A stretch of DNA of 14,074 nucleotides from an uncultured Pirellulaceae bacterium (GCA_947258905.1 CAMYKF010000034.1:1-14074); one strand, 5' to 3'; positions 1-7,996 are shown, numbered from the stretch's first letter. Translations and numbers: made by a program. The notes: a model not told the origin generated them from the sequence alone.

Positions 1-260
1 GGCTTGCCGATGTGTAGATACCAATGCCCGGGGGGAGGGTCAGGGGCTGAGGTATTCCAGCAAATGAAAACTTGCCACTAAATTCCGCGAAGAGCCCCCC
101 CAAGGGGAGAGGTGCCGGAATGAACCTCTCCCCTTGGGGTAGAGGTCGCCGCCTTGCGGCGGGTGAGGGGAAAAGCGGGAAAGCGGGTATAGCGGACTGC
201 CCCAGCAAGGAATTGGCGTCGACTGGAGAGTCATCGTACGGCGAGATTCACGGGCGATTA
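1..260. repeat. Repeat-rich intergenic stretch with a 16-bp inverted repeat
   Basis: No convincing gene lies here; the short ORFs are low-complexity products of G/C-run repeats. A perfect 16-bp inverted repeat is formed by 98-113 (CCCCAAGGGGAGAGGT) and 124-139 (ACCTCTCCCCTTGGGG) with a 10-nt loop. A second hairpin follows at 147-161 (CGCCGC, loop CTT, GCGGCG), then GGTGAGGGG at 162-170. The CTCTCCCC...GGTGAGGGG pattern resembles short dispersed intergenic repeats seen in many planctomycete and other bacterial genomes; I recall this from general knowledge and have not searched. It lies downstream of the minus-strand gene ending at 262, so its transcript could fold at that gene's 3' end. There is no U-tract typical of an intrinsic terminator. 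Confidence 0.6.
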
Positions 261-261
261 A

Positions 262-666
262 TCAGGCTGAGGTCGTGTCTCCATCAGCATCGGCCCCGGC
301 TTCGTCATCCCTGACCAGGCGGCTCCATTGCCACTCGTCGCTGCTCCACACCACGGCCATCATTACAAATAGAACTACCAGCGTGGCAAAGCGAATCGGG
401 TGCACCAATGGCAACCGGCGGGGCAGGTTGAGACGTTGAATCAAGGCGGGCCGGGGAATGGGAACCTGCTGCCAGCGTTTTCCGTTGTGCCGCCATTCCA
501 GCGATGTCTCGTCCTGGGCCATTGAGGGCGCGCGATACACTGCAAAGCCGGCACGAACACGTGACGAAGCCGCCCGGTCCTGGTTGCCGGGGCAGGGGGA
601 CGCAACAAACCCGAACGACAGAATCATCAGGCAAGTCACTAAAACACAAACGATCAAGCGGGACAT
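262..666 (-). CDS. Small hypothetical membrane protein, signal peptide plus C-terminal TM
   Basis: I do not recognise this protein. The ATG at 666 (MSRLIVCVLV...) is preferred over the TTG at 678 because the protein then begins directly with a signal-peptide-like segment; this gives 134 residues. Visible parts are a hydrophobic N-terminus (about residues 3-25, ending near VASPCPG), a polar middle with a Trp-rich stretch (LEWRHNGKRWQQ) and two Arg-rich stretches, a second hydrophobic segment near the C-terminus (FATLVVLFVMMAVVW) and a short acidic tail. A small exported or membrane-anchored protein is the most that can be said. No clear ribosome site precedes the start. It is transcribed divergently from the TPR gene at 918. 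It is kept as a gene because the signal-peptide/TM arrangement is coherent and the other frames here look non-coding. Confidence 0.6.
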   Translation of the reverse strand: MSRLIVCVLVTCLMILSFGFVASPCPGNQDRAASSRVRAGFAVYRAPSMAQDETSLEWRHNGKRWQQVPIPRPALIQRLNLPRRLPLVHPIRFATLVVLFVMMAVVWSSDEWQWSRLVRDDEAGADADGDTTSA

Positions 667-917
667 ATCGGTTGACAAGGACGAAAGGATGAATGCTTGT
701 TTGCCCGTCTGCTATTGCAAACAACGCGCCCGCGGCATTTCACAGAGCTGGATGGTCCGGTTGCAGCGAATAGGCGGATTGTCAGGCAGTCAGTCACGTT
801 GTGTTGCCGCGACCTTGGTGACAAACCGCATCAGCCAGTTAATCGCACGTGGGCTTTTGAAAACGTGCCGGGGCATCCGATGAAGAGAGCAGCGGCGGGT
901 CTCAACTTTACACGAAC

Positions 918-1481
918 ATGAGTGCACACACGGGAAGCCTGAAACGACGACTGATCAGGGAAGCCGAGGGATTTCTGGAACTGGCGACTCTGTTCGAGGA
1001 TCGCTATTCGCTGGAGCCCGAGGACAAAACGGGACTCGCCGACCGGTGTCTGGAAACTCTTTCACGAATCACCGAGCCCGGCTCGCGACTCTCCCAGGTC
1101 CGGTATCTGGAAGGTCAGGCCCACCGCCTGGCTGCCCGTTATCCCCAGGCCATTGAGTCGCTGGAAGAAGCCTGGGATCTGGACACTTCCAACGCCCATA
1201 CCTGTCTCGCAATGGCATGGTGCTACAAACGCATGGACCAACTGGAAAGTGCGGTCGAAGCCATGAAAGATGCGTTGGAGATCGATCCTGAGAGCGGCAT
1301 CGCGCATTACAACCTGGCGTGTTATCTGGCCCTGCTGCAGCAAGCCAAACCGGCGCTCGATCATCTGTCAGCCGCCATCGAAATCGATCCCGCCTTTCGC
1401 TTGCTGGCCATCGACGAAACCGACTTCGATCCGATTCGCAGTGATCCGGAGTTCCGCTCGCTGGCCACCCTCGAGATCTAG
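918..1481 (+). CDS. TPR-repeat protein
   Basis: This is a 187-residue, probably cytoplasmic protein built of tetratricopeptide repeats; such repeats mediate protein-protein contacts, and the partner is unknown. At least two typical TPR units are visible, at about 93-124 (ending ALEIDP) and 127-158 (ending AAIEIDP), with a weaker one at 60-92. The end, from about 163 (LLAIDETDFDPIRSDPEFRSL), matches the 'D.DF..lr.dp.F..l' tail that often closes bacterial TPR proteins. No signal peptide or membrane span is seen. The ATG at 918 lacks a clear Shine-Dalgarno site, and an upstream ATG at 880 is out of frame. The methyltransferase at 1565 follows in the same direction after an 83-bp gap that contains a perfect 12-bp hairpin, so co-transcription is possible but uncertain. 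Confidence 0.85.
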   Translation: MSAHTGSLKRRLIREAEGFLELATLFEDRYSLEPEDKTGLADRCLETLSRITEPGSRLSQVRYLEGQAHRLAARYPQAIESLEEAWDLDTSNAHTCLAMAWCYKRMDQLESAVEAMKDALEIDPESGIAHYNLACYLALLQQAKPALDHLSAAIEIDPAFRLLAIDETDFDPIRSDPEFRSLATLEI

Positions 1482-1489
1482 ACATTTCT

Positions 1490-1534
1490 TTGTCCTTGTC
1501 CTCGACCCTCGAACTGCTGATTGGACAAGGACAA
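1490..1534. repeat. Perfect 12-bp hairpin built of TTGTCC units
   Basis: TTGTCCTTGTCC at 1490-1501 and its exact reverse complement GGACAAGGACAA at 1523-1534 flank a 21-nt loop. The hairpin begins 8 bases after the TPR stop codon and ends 30 bases before the methyltransferase start. The right part (1514-1535), read on the minus strand, closely matches 12176-12196, so this looks like a copy of a dispersed intergenic element. It could stabilise the upstream mRNA or attenuate read-through. It has no T-run, so it is not a classical intrinsic terminator. Confidence 0.6.
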
Positions 1535-1564
1535 TCACAAGGATTCGCGCGGCCGGAACGCAAA

Positions 1565-2509
1565 ATGAACGATCATTCCCTGCCACCTGAATTCGTTTCC
1601 CGTCTGCAGCAGATCATTGAACCGCAAAATCTTGCTTCGGTTCTGGAGAGTTTTCACGCCCCCAAACACACCAGCTTTCGCGTCAACACGCTCAAGGCCC
1701 GGTCGTCCGACATGATTCCGCGACTCAGGACGACGGGCCTCGATGCGGAACCGGTTGCCTGGTGTGAAGAAGCATTTGTCGTTTCGGCCGCCCAGCGCTC
1801 ACTGCTCACGCATTCACCGCGAATCGACACTGGCGACATCTACATTCAAGGACTGTCCAGCATCCTCGCCGTGACACTGCTGGACGTGCAACCGGAACAA
1901 ACGAATCTGGACCTGGCAGCAGCGCCCGGTGGCAAGGCGTCACATATTGCGGCACTCATGCACAACCAGGGAAAACTGTCGGTGGTCGAGCCGATTCGCA
2001 AACGCATGTACCGTCTGGCCGATACCCTGAAACGGCTCGGTGTGACCAACGCCAAAACCTACTTGATGGATGGTCGCAAGGTCGGTGGCAAGGTACCGGG
2101 GCGTTTTGACCGCGTCCTGCTGGATGCCCCTTGCAGCAGTGAGTCGCGTATTCGCGGTGATGAATCCGGGTCCTGGAAATACTGGAGCGAGCGCAAGATT
2201 CGCGAACAGTCGCGCAAGCAGTCGGGCCTGATTCGATCGGGATTCGAGGCGCTCAGACCGGGCGGCATCCTGCTGTACTGCACGTGCAGTTTTGCTCCCG
2301 AGGAAAACGAAGCCATCGTGGTCCGTTTGCTGGATGAGTATCCGGATCAGGCCCGGTTGATGCCGCTGGATCTGCCCATCAAGAACTGGCAAGCCGGCTT
2401 GCAAAAGTTCGGCACGCAGGAATTCCCGGGCGAACTCGAACAAACCCGTCGCATTCTGCCTGACTCGAACTTTGATGGTTTCTTTTTGGCGAAGGTGACA
2501 AAGGTATGA
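1565..2509 (+). CDS. RsmB/RsmF (NOP2/Sun) family RNA cytosine-C5 methyltransferase
   Basis: This 314-residue SAM-dependent enzyme is predicted to methylate C5 of cytosine in rRNA or tRNA. The SAM-binding motif I is DLAAAPGGK at 116-124. Motif IV is DAPCSSES with Cys190, and motif VI is YCTCSFAPEENE with Cys241. These two cysteines are the release and nucleophile pair typical of the family. The C-terminus (RILPD...FDGFFLAK) is the usual family ending. The ATG at 1565 is chosen because translation from there starts with the expected RNA-binding N-terminal helices (LPPEFVSRLQQII); the TTG at 1490 would put the hairpin at 1490-1534 inside the coding region. The length fits the short RsmF/NSUN-like form without an N-terminal NusB domain (as in RsmB) or a long C-terminal extension (as in E. 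coli RsmF). The exact target base cannot be told from sequence. Confidence 0.93.
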   Translation: MNDHSLPPEFVSRLQQIIEPQNLASVLESFHAPKHTSFRVNTLKARSSDMIPRLRTTGLDAEPVAWCEEAFVVSAAQRSLLTHSPRIDTGDIYIQGLSSILAVTLLDVQPEQTNLDLAAAPGGKASHIAALMHNQGKLSVVEPIRKRMYRLADTLKRLGVTNAKTYLMDGRKVGGKVPGRFDRVLLDAPCSSESRIRGDESGSWKYWSERKIREQSRKQSGLIRSGFEALRPGGILLYCTCSFAPEENEAIVVRLLDEYPDQARLMPLDLPIKNWQAGLQKFGTQEFPGELEQTRRILPDSNFDGFFLAKVTKV

Positions 2510-2583
2510 CCCGGTAGCGGTGGCTTCCAGCCGCCGACTGCGTCTATCCGGCGGCTGGAAGCGCTGGAAGCCACTGCTACGGG
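2510..2583. repeat. Compound palindromic repeat (GTGGCTTCCAGC type) with two alternative stems
   Basis: The element begins right after the methyltransferase stop. The left arm (2510-2530) pairs with the right arm (2564-2583) over about 20 bases, with one bulge and one G-T wobble. A perfect 13-bp inner stem is formed by 2524-2536 (CTTCCAGCCGCCG) and 2549-2561. Both stems use CTTCCAG at 2524-2530, so they exclude each other. GTGGCTTCCAGC-type palindromes recur between genes in planctomycete genomes as far as I know. It probably folds in the 3' region of the methyltransferase mRNA. ACGGGA/TCCCGT around five T's (2579-2595) adds a small third hairpin. Confidence 0.7.
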
Positions 2584-2705
2584 ATTTTTTCCCGTGAATC
2601 CCCGCCAGAACTGGCCTAAAATCAAATTCTCAAAAAATCCGGCCGGCCTGTGTCACATCCTGTGGCGGCAGCTGTATTGGTCCTGAATGCAACGATCAGG
2701 ATCAC

Positions 2706-5200
2706 ATGCCAGGGCCAGCTTCCATGAAATCACCGATTGCGAATCCCGCTACCGGGCAGCCGCACACCTACGTGGACAATCCTGACAAACAGCCGACCCA
2801 AGCCCCCGAGGCGGGCACTGCGCCCCTGCATTCGCCCGATCAGGAAACGGAAGTCGCTGCGCGCGATGTCACGCTGGGTGAAACGTCCCTGCCGCAGATC
2901 GAAGGCTATGAGATTCAGGGAGTCCTTGGGCGCGGCGGCATGGGGATCGTGTACCGGGCCACCGATCGCCGGCTGGGCCGCGCGGTTGCGCTCAAGACCA
3001 TTCACCTGACCAGGAACACGCCGCAAAACCGTCAGCGTTTTGAAACCGAAGCCCGTTCACTCGCTCACATCCAGCATCCCGGTGTGGCCCAGATTTACGA
3101 AGTGGGCCAATCCGGAAACACGCCGTACCTGGCCATGCAACTGGTGCCGGGCCCCAGTCTCGACGTCTACACCGATGGCCAGCCTCTGGAGCCGGAGGTC
3201 GCGGCGCGGATCGTCATGAATCTGGCGCAAACGTTGCACAGCTGCCACGAGCAGGGCATCATTCATCGCGATCTCAAGCCCGGCAACGTACTGATTCCCG
3301 ATGTCGAACATCCCAAAGTCACCGACTTTGGCCTCGCCAAGTTACTCGACAGCGAACACAACATCACGCAAACCGGCGACGTCATGGGCACACCCGGCTA
3401 TATGGCCCCCGAACAGGCCAGCGGTGTGGTGCGCAACATCGGCCCCTCGGTCGACATTTACGGATTGGGTGCGATTTTATACGACCTGGTTACCGGCCAT
3501 CCGCCATTCTCGTCGCCCGATCCCGTGCAAACGATGATGAAGGTGCTGACCGATCCGCCGGTGCCACCGCGTGTGCTGCAGCCGCGTTTGCCGGTCGATC
3601 TGGAAACGATCATCCTCAAGTGCCTGGAGAAAAAGAAAGCCCATCGATATCAAACGGCCGCTGAACTGGCCGAAGATCTGCAGCGGTTTCTTGGCGGCCA
3701 GCCCATCTCGGCCCGGCCCACGCCGTTTTATCGCAAGGCGGCCATGTGGGTCACGCGTCATCCGGTACTGTCGACCGGCATGGCCCTGCTGGCTCTGCTG
3801 GTTGCCGGAGTCATCGGCGGAATCTCATATCACAATTTCCAGTTGCAGACCGCCCTGGATCGCTCCGAGCGGATCATCAAGGAAGCACGCAAGATGAACC
3901 AGTGGCTGCTGAACGACTTCTGTCGCACGCTGAACAGCAGCAAGGGGATCACGTACGTCCAGAGCCGGCTGGTCAATCGTACCCAGGCGTACATGGATTC
4001 ACTGGTCAATGAAGCCAGCGATGACGAGGAACTGAAAATCGAATTGGCCGAGGCTTTCTTGCAACTGGCCAATCTGCAGGGCCAGCCGGATTACTCCAGT
4101 CTCGGCGAATTCGAAAACGCGCAGCTCAATCTGGGCCGTGCCGAACAAATGATCCAGTCGCTGGCTGATCCGGACAGCATCGATGCCCGTCGCGTGCTGT
4201 TTGCCACGAACCTGCACCGCGGCGCGTTTGCCCGCGCCGACGATGACTTCAACAAGGCTCGTGAGCACGCCGACAAGGCCCGTGAATTGCTGGCGCAAAT
4301 GAAAGACTCGATTTCGGACGAGCACTACATGGGCCACACCGTGGAACTGGAGACGTTTGAGTTCACGCTGGCCAATTCGCTCGGTCAGGATGACGTGGCC
4401 GAAGCGGCACTGGATCAGTTGAAGGAGGTCAGCGACCGCATTCAGGCGCTGCCGGACAGTGAGCCCCGCGTGAAGGCCATGGCGCTGATGATGTGGCTGC
4501 GCCATCGCTCGTTGTGGATGGAGCAAAAGAAACTCTACGACGAATCGGTTGAGGAACTGGAAACCGGTCGCGAGCAACTCGTGTCGATTCTCCAGCAGAC
4601 CGAAATGTTGATCGACGACCGCACCATGCTGGCCAATATTGATACAGATCTGGCCAACGCCTGGTACCGCCGCGAACGCATGGATGAAGCCCTTGAGAAA
4701 TACCAGTCAGCTCTGGCCACCTGGCAGGAGTTGTATGACCGGGATCGCGAAAATCATATTGCCATGGGCAACATGGGTTACCAATGGCATTCGATTGGTG
4801 ACGTCTACAACTTCCTGGCTCCCATTCCGCCGAATGCCGACAACCCCATGATGTCATTTGACGAGGAAAAGCTGGCCCAGGCCGAAGCGGCTTACGAAAA
4901 TGCAAAAAAATATTTCCTGATGGCCATCGAACAGGCCGACGACAACAAAACCTACTCGGCCGACTACCTGTACCTGCACGATTCGCTGGCTCGCCTGTAC
5001 GTGTACCGGGGCCGTACGACGCCTACCACCGCGCTCACCAGTCCTGGCAAGACAGTATTGAGTACATTTCCAGGACGTTGGAGGACGGCGTGCAGCCTGA
5101 AGCCACCCAAACCCAGTTGGCGACCGCCCGCGAATCGCTTGAGGAACTGGAAACCACTCATAAAAAGGTCATGGAACTGTACGGCGTCGAGGATTTCTAG
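2706..5200 (+). CDS. Ser/Thr protein kinase, one TM span, helical C-terminal region; frame break near codon 770
   Basis: This Hanks-type kinase is predicted to sit in the inner membrane with its catalytic domain in the cytoplasm. Residues 1-67 form a Pro-rich N-tail. The kinase domain (about 68-330) has the Gly loop LGRGGMGIV (74-82), Lys97, Glu115, HRDLKPGN (187-194), DFG (207-209) and GTPGYMAPE (228-236), so it looks active. A membrane span lies at about 356-376. The rest is an alpha-helical, TPR-like extracytoplasmic region. In-frame reading ends in a basic, Pro/Trp-rich tail running to 5252, unlike the acidic helices before it. The other frame, from 5015 (YDAYHRAHQSW...) to the TAG at 5198-5200 (...LYGVEDF), continues the helical pattern, so one base seems lost around 5005-5015. 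The start at 2706 has AGGA about 5 bases upstream; ATG 2724 is an alternative. The substrate is unknown. Confidence 0.92.
5007..5018 (+). other. Frame break in the kinase gene
   Basis: Frame 0 gives LYVYRGR then TTPTTALTSP. From TAC at 5015 the frame shifted by two bases gives YDAYHRAHQSWQDSIEYI and runs without a stop to 5200. A single missing base in or near the run ACCGGGGCCG (5005-5014) would join them. A homopolymer miscall (GGGG for GGGGG) is the simplest cause. No canonical slippery heptamer is seen. Confidence 0.85.
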
Positions 5201-5231
5201 CGTGGTCGCGTGTCACTCGGCTTTCGCGCGA

Positions 5232-6311
5232 TTACTGAACCAGCACCGGTGACGTATAGGCGTTTTCGATAATGTCGCCGGTCTCGTCGAGGCGTGCATG
5301 GGCTCGCAAGTCACCGTCGTACAGATAGGCCTTCTGAACATCCAGCCACGTTTTGTTGTTTCCCTGCCAGTTCGAGTCGACGACTTTCACGACGCCCCAG
5401 CCGACGATGTGGAAGTTCAGATTGCCACCTCCGGCGGAATTGGTCGTGTCGAAAATGGGAACCAGTTTGGTGTCGCCGTGGGCGTTTCTCACCGCGGTTT
5501 TCAGACCCGATGAAAGTCCAGTATCCCCGTTGAGCCACATGCTGTGCTGGCTGTCGATTTGTTCGTTGCTGGTGATGGTGCCATCGGAAGACAGGGCGTC
5601 CAGGTCCTCCTGCCGCAAACCATTGTTGATTTGATCGACCAGTTCCGAGGTGCTGTTGGAAGAATGGCCGATATCAAGGGTGCCCCAGTTTCCCGGAATT
5701 TGCGAACCATCTTCGTCAAACATGCGACCGTCACCGTAGATGGAAAACTCGTCTCCTGGTTGTTTGCTTTCCCAAACGCCGGAGGGGATGGAAAATGGCA
5801 GAATGTCGGCGCCATCGTGGAGGTATCGGGCCTTTTGCAGCACTGCCGTAGCGGTAGCCGTGATCCCCTGCTGATCAATCCCCAGTACGCGGGCAAAGTA
5901 CAGCGAGACCGACGAATTGGCCAGATCATCCCGACGCAGTGTAATCTGAACCGTGTCAAAGATGCCGGTATTCAATATGTCGACTGAATCGTAAATCGTT
6001 GCCGGATCATATCGACCAATGACGACATCCGATGTTTGCACGGTCATGCCAGGCAGATTGGCGTCCACATACTGATTGATCGTGGCGTACACAGCACCGA
6101 GATTCTGCGTTCCATCGGCCTCGGGAACCAGATCGCGCACCGCTGCCAGTGCCGCCTGATCGGCTGCGCGTTGCAGATCTGTGCGCACGTGCAGCAGGTG
6201 CCCATAGTCAACCGCCAGGGCCAGCAGACCCAGTAGCGGAATAAACAAAAAGACAAAGAGTACCGCCACGGCGCCGCGGCGATTGCACTTGTGAGTCGAT
6301 GGCGTTGACAT
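5232..6311 (-). CDS. TadG-like Flp pilus assembly protein
   Basis: The protein has 359 residues from ATG 6311. That start has GAGG about 6 bases upstream; a GTG start at 6323 is possible but would remove this site from the leader. The N-terminus is TadG-like: basic residues, then RRGAVAVLFVFLFIPLLGL, a single hydrophobic anchor, then DYGHLLHVRTDLQRAADQAALAAV, the 'D.GHL...R..LQ.AAD.AALA' signature of the family. The remaining roughly 290 residues would lie outside the cytoplasmic membrane and are rich in Asp, Gly, Asn and Ser. TadG-type proteins are minor components or anchors of the tight-adherence (Flp) pilus machinery. It is the last gene of the minus-strand Tad cluster, 51 bp after the preceding TadE-like gene. 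It converges with the kinase gene, 31 bp from that gene's corrected stop. Confidence 0.85.
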   Translation of the reverse strand: MSTPSTHKCNRRGAVAVLFVFLFIPLLGLLALAVDYGHLLHVRTDLQRAADQAALAAVRDLVPEADGTQNLGAVYATINQYVDANLPGMTVQTSDVVIGRYDPATIYDSVDILNTGIFDTVQITLRRDDLANSSVSLYFARVLGIDQQGITATATAVLQKARYLHDGADILPFSIPSGVWESKQPGDEFSIYGDGRMFDEDGSQIPGNWGTLDIGHSSNSTSELVDQINNGLRQEDLDALSSDGTITSNEQIDSQHSMWLNGDTGLSSGLKTAVRNAHGDTKLVPIFDTTNSAGGGNLNFHIVGWGVVKVVDSNWQGNNKTWLDVQKAYLYDGDLRAHARLDETGDIIENAYTSPVLVQ

Positions 6312-6362
6312 TTTAAACCTCACAGGATTTGGGGTAACGGCGGTAACCAGACTGATGGTTGG

Positions 6363-6824
6363 TTATTCACGGCGTGCGACAGTGACTCTGGTGTTGGTGT
6401 TGCCGCTCCAGTACCGGGAGCCATTAATCCAGCGGACTGCCGAGTAATCGAAAGTCACATCTACGGACAGTGGGTCACCGGAAGTCACCGCGGTCAGGTC
6501 GCCATTGGGAACGACCGTTCCATCGGCACGTCGCACGACCACGGTTGTGGCATCTTCGATGGTCGATTCCGGCACGTGTTCAAAGGCGTCTTTGAACAGT
6601 TGCAGGACACCGGCTTCGACCTCGCTTGCCAACTCGTGTCTGTCCTGTGCAGCGAGCCGCGCTCCTTCGCGGGAAGCGTTGGTCAGGGTTTGTGAAAAGT
6701 TGACATATTGTGCGAAGTCAATTCCGCCGATGGCGGTCAGCACAAGCACCGGCAGGACAATGGCCGTTTCCACAACGGCGGCGCCATGTTGTCGGGTGCG
6801 GCAGTATTTGCGGGTAGTATTCAT
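6363..6824 (-). CDS. TadE-like pseudopilin
   Basis: This 153-residue protein has the TadE plan: a short basic leader (CRTRQHG), then AAVVETAIVLPVLVLTAIGGIDFAQY, a hydrophobic N-terminal helix with Glu at +5 after the Gly. Next comes NASREGARLAAQ, the conserved 'NAAREGAR.a' block. TadE and TadF are pseudopilins processed by a dedicated prepilin peptidase, with cleavage expected after Gly14, and are needed for Flp pilus assembly. The C-terminal region is a small beta-rich domain (VVVRRADGTVVP, VDVTFDYSAVRW). The start at 6824 has GGA 5 bases upstream. It lies 58 bp after the other TadE-like gene and 51 bp before the TadG-like gene, so an operon is likely. Confidence 0.9.
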   Translation of the reverse strand: MNTTRKYCRTRQHGAAVVETAIVLPVLVLTAIGGIDFAQYVNFSQTLTNASREGARLAAQDRHELASEVEAGVLQLFKDAFEHVPESTIEDATTVVVRRADGTVVPNGDLTAVTSGDPLSVDVTFDYSAVRWINGSRYWSGNTNTRVTVARRE

Positions 6825-6882
6825 GAAGATCCAGTTATCTGACGAGTTGGTGGATTTGCATCAGCAGTCAGGGCTGCCGTGT

Positions 6883-7353
6883 TCATTCGCGTTGCATCGT
6901 TACCCTTCCACGGATTTTGGCACCGGCCAGAAACATCGGCGGCAACCAGGAAACATCAGCGCAATCGACCTCGATGGACGTGGATATTGGTGTGCCGTCC
7001 GCCGGCGGATTGTCAAATGCGGGAGAAATCGAGATGCGTAGCGTATTGGTGTCCGCGAATTCAGTCACTACGCCGCGCAGATAGCTGCGAGCCACCGACG
7101 CGGCTTCCTGATGCGACTCGGTCGTCACCAGGACAGCCGTTCGGCATCCTTCACGGGCCGCATTGGTCAGCGCCTGCTTGACCATCATCATGCGAAAAAA
7201 TTCAAACGCACCAAAAGCCAGAAACAGGATGAAAGGAGAGACAAACGCGAGTTCCACAACCGCCGCTCCACGCCTCGGGGAGCGATTCCCCGGGACACGG
7301 TGTCGGCCGGCAGCAATGGATCTCGATTGCTTGCCTGATGGATGTCCGGTCAT
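6883..7353 (-). CDS. TadE-like pseudopilin (second copy)
   Basis: The protein has 156 residues from the ATG at 7353, chosen because GGGAG lies about 9 bases upstream; the longer frame to 7494 has an unremarkable N-terminus. A basic leader (NRSPRRG) precedes AAVVELAFVSPFILFLAFGAFEFFR, with Glu at +5 after Gly29, then TNAAREGCRTAVL, the conserved block of TadE proteins. The C-terminal domain (LRISISPAFDN..., ISTSIEVDCADVSWLPP) is probably secreted. Processing by a TadV-type prepilin peptidase is inferred from the family; no such peptidase is encoded in this window. It is paralogous to the neighbour at 6363-6824, as expected for a TadE/TadF pair. The 166-bp gap to the upstream gene contains the palindrome CTCCCGGGAG at 7474-7483. 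Confidence 0.9.
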   Translation of the reverse strand: MTGHPSGKQSRSIAAGRHRVPGNRSPRRGAAVVELAFVSPFILFLAFGAFEFFRMMMVKQALTNAAREGCRTAVLVTTESHQEAASVARSYLRGVVTEFADTNTLRISISPAFDNPPADGTPISTSIEVDCADVSWLPPMFLAGAKIRGRVTMQRE

Positions 7354-7519
7354 ATGGTGAGCTCCCTTTGCCGGGCATGGCACGGCATTCAGTGGTTCCA
7401 GGCGGCCTGGCGATCTCCGTGAGACCCATGGCTTTGCGTCCCGACCTCGCGATCGGTTTGCCTTTGTCAGGAACTCCCGGGAGAGCTCCCGCAATTCGGT
7501 TTTTGTGATGCCGGGGCCG

Positions 7520-7996
7520 TCAATTCACGGCCACCGGCTGCGTTTTCATACTTCCTGTTTCCTTATCCGTCGTCTCGTTATCAGTAGTGCCATCCGGCAC
7601 CCTGTCGTCCTGCAGTAATCGTTCGCGAATGCAGTTGAAGTTGGCACTCAGGTCCTGCGACCAGTCACCGGATCGAAATTGCAGACGTTCCACTGCCTGG
7701 CCATCGGCCATTCGGTCGAACTGTTTGCGAAAACGGTACCATGGACCCGCGAAACGGTTGCTGAAGATCAGCAGATCCAGCAGGGCAATCGGCAATACCA
7801 GCAGGGAAGCGACGCAGGCGGGCAGAAGATAACTCCACAAGGAAACACCCGTTCCGCCCCCCAGAACGTCAAGCGCAAATGCAGTCAGCACCAGCATGGC
7901 CTGACACGTCAGCCAGTAAAAGGTAACACGCAAACACAACCCGCCCTGTATCTTCCAGTCGGCAAAGACACGCTTGCGTCTGTGCGCTTTGGTCAT
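7520..7996 (-). CDS. Two-TM membrane protein with a HAMP-like segment
   Basis: This 158-residue protein opens the Tad cluster. It has a basic N-terminus, two predicted membrane spans (about 23-45 and 53-78), then FSNRFAGPWYRFRKQFDRMADGQ (from 78), which resembles the start of HAMP linkers ('...R.aGP..r....l..l..G'). A helix with WSQDLSANFNCIRERL follows, and the tail is low-complexity and Thr/Asp-rich. HAMP segments normally relay signals from membrane sensors to output domains, but no kinase, cyclase or chemotaxis domain follows, so it may act alone or with a partner. Its place before two TadE genes suggests a role in pilus assembly or its control; this is inference. The start at 7996 has GGAG about 9 bases upstream. 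A perfect 6-bp hairpin (GGCCGT/ACGGCC, 7515-7532) overlaps its stop codon. Confidence 0.75.
   Translation of the reverse strand: MTKAHRRKRVFADWKIQGGLCLRVTFYWLTCQAMLVLTAFALDVLGGGTGVSLWSYLLPACVASLLVLPIALLDLLIFSNRFAGPWYRFRKQFDRMADGQAVERLQFRSGDWSQDLSANFNCIRERLLQDDRVPDGTTDNETTDKETGSMKTQPVAVN

Noticed and set aside
458..883. Plus-strand open frame of 141 codons
   Set aside because: Overlaps the membrane-protein gene antisense; the product is Arg/Cys-rich with no structure, typical of a shadow frame.
1940..2443. 167-codon minus-strand open frame
   Set aside because: Antisense to the methyltransferase, whose catalytic motifs fix the coding strand.
2579..2595. Intrinsic terminator ACGGGA-TTTTT-TCCCGT
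   Set aside because: The T-run is in the loop rather than after the stem, so it does not fit a rho-independent terminator.
3999..4577. 192-codon minus-strand open frame inside the kinase gene
   Set aside because: A shadow of the GC-rich kinase coding strand; its product has no recognisable family features and the sense frame is coherent.
5005..5020. Programmed ribosomal frameshift in the kinase gene
   Set aside because: No slippery X-XXY-YYZ heptamer or clear downstream pseudoknot is visible; a lost base is simpler.
5200..5252. Kinase coding region extending to 5252
   Set aside because: The tail is out of the natural frame, compositionally unlike the rest and overlaps the convergent gene; the shifted frame gives a better end at 5200.
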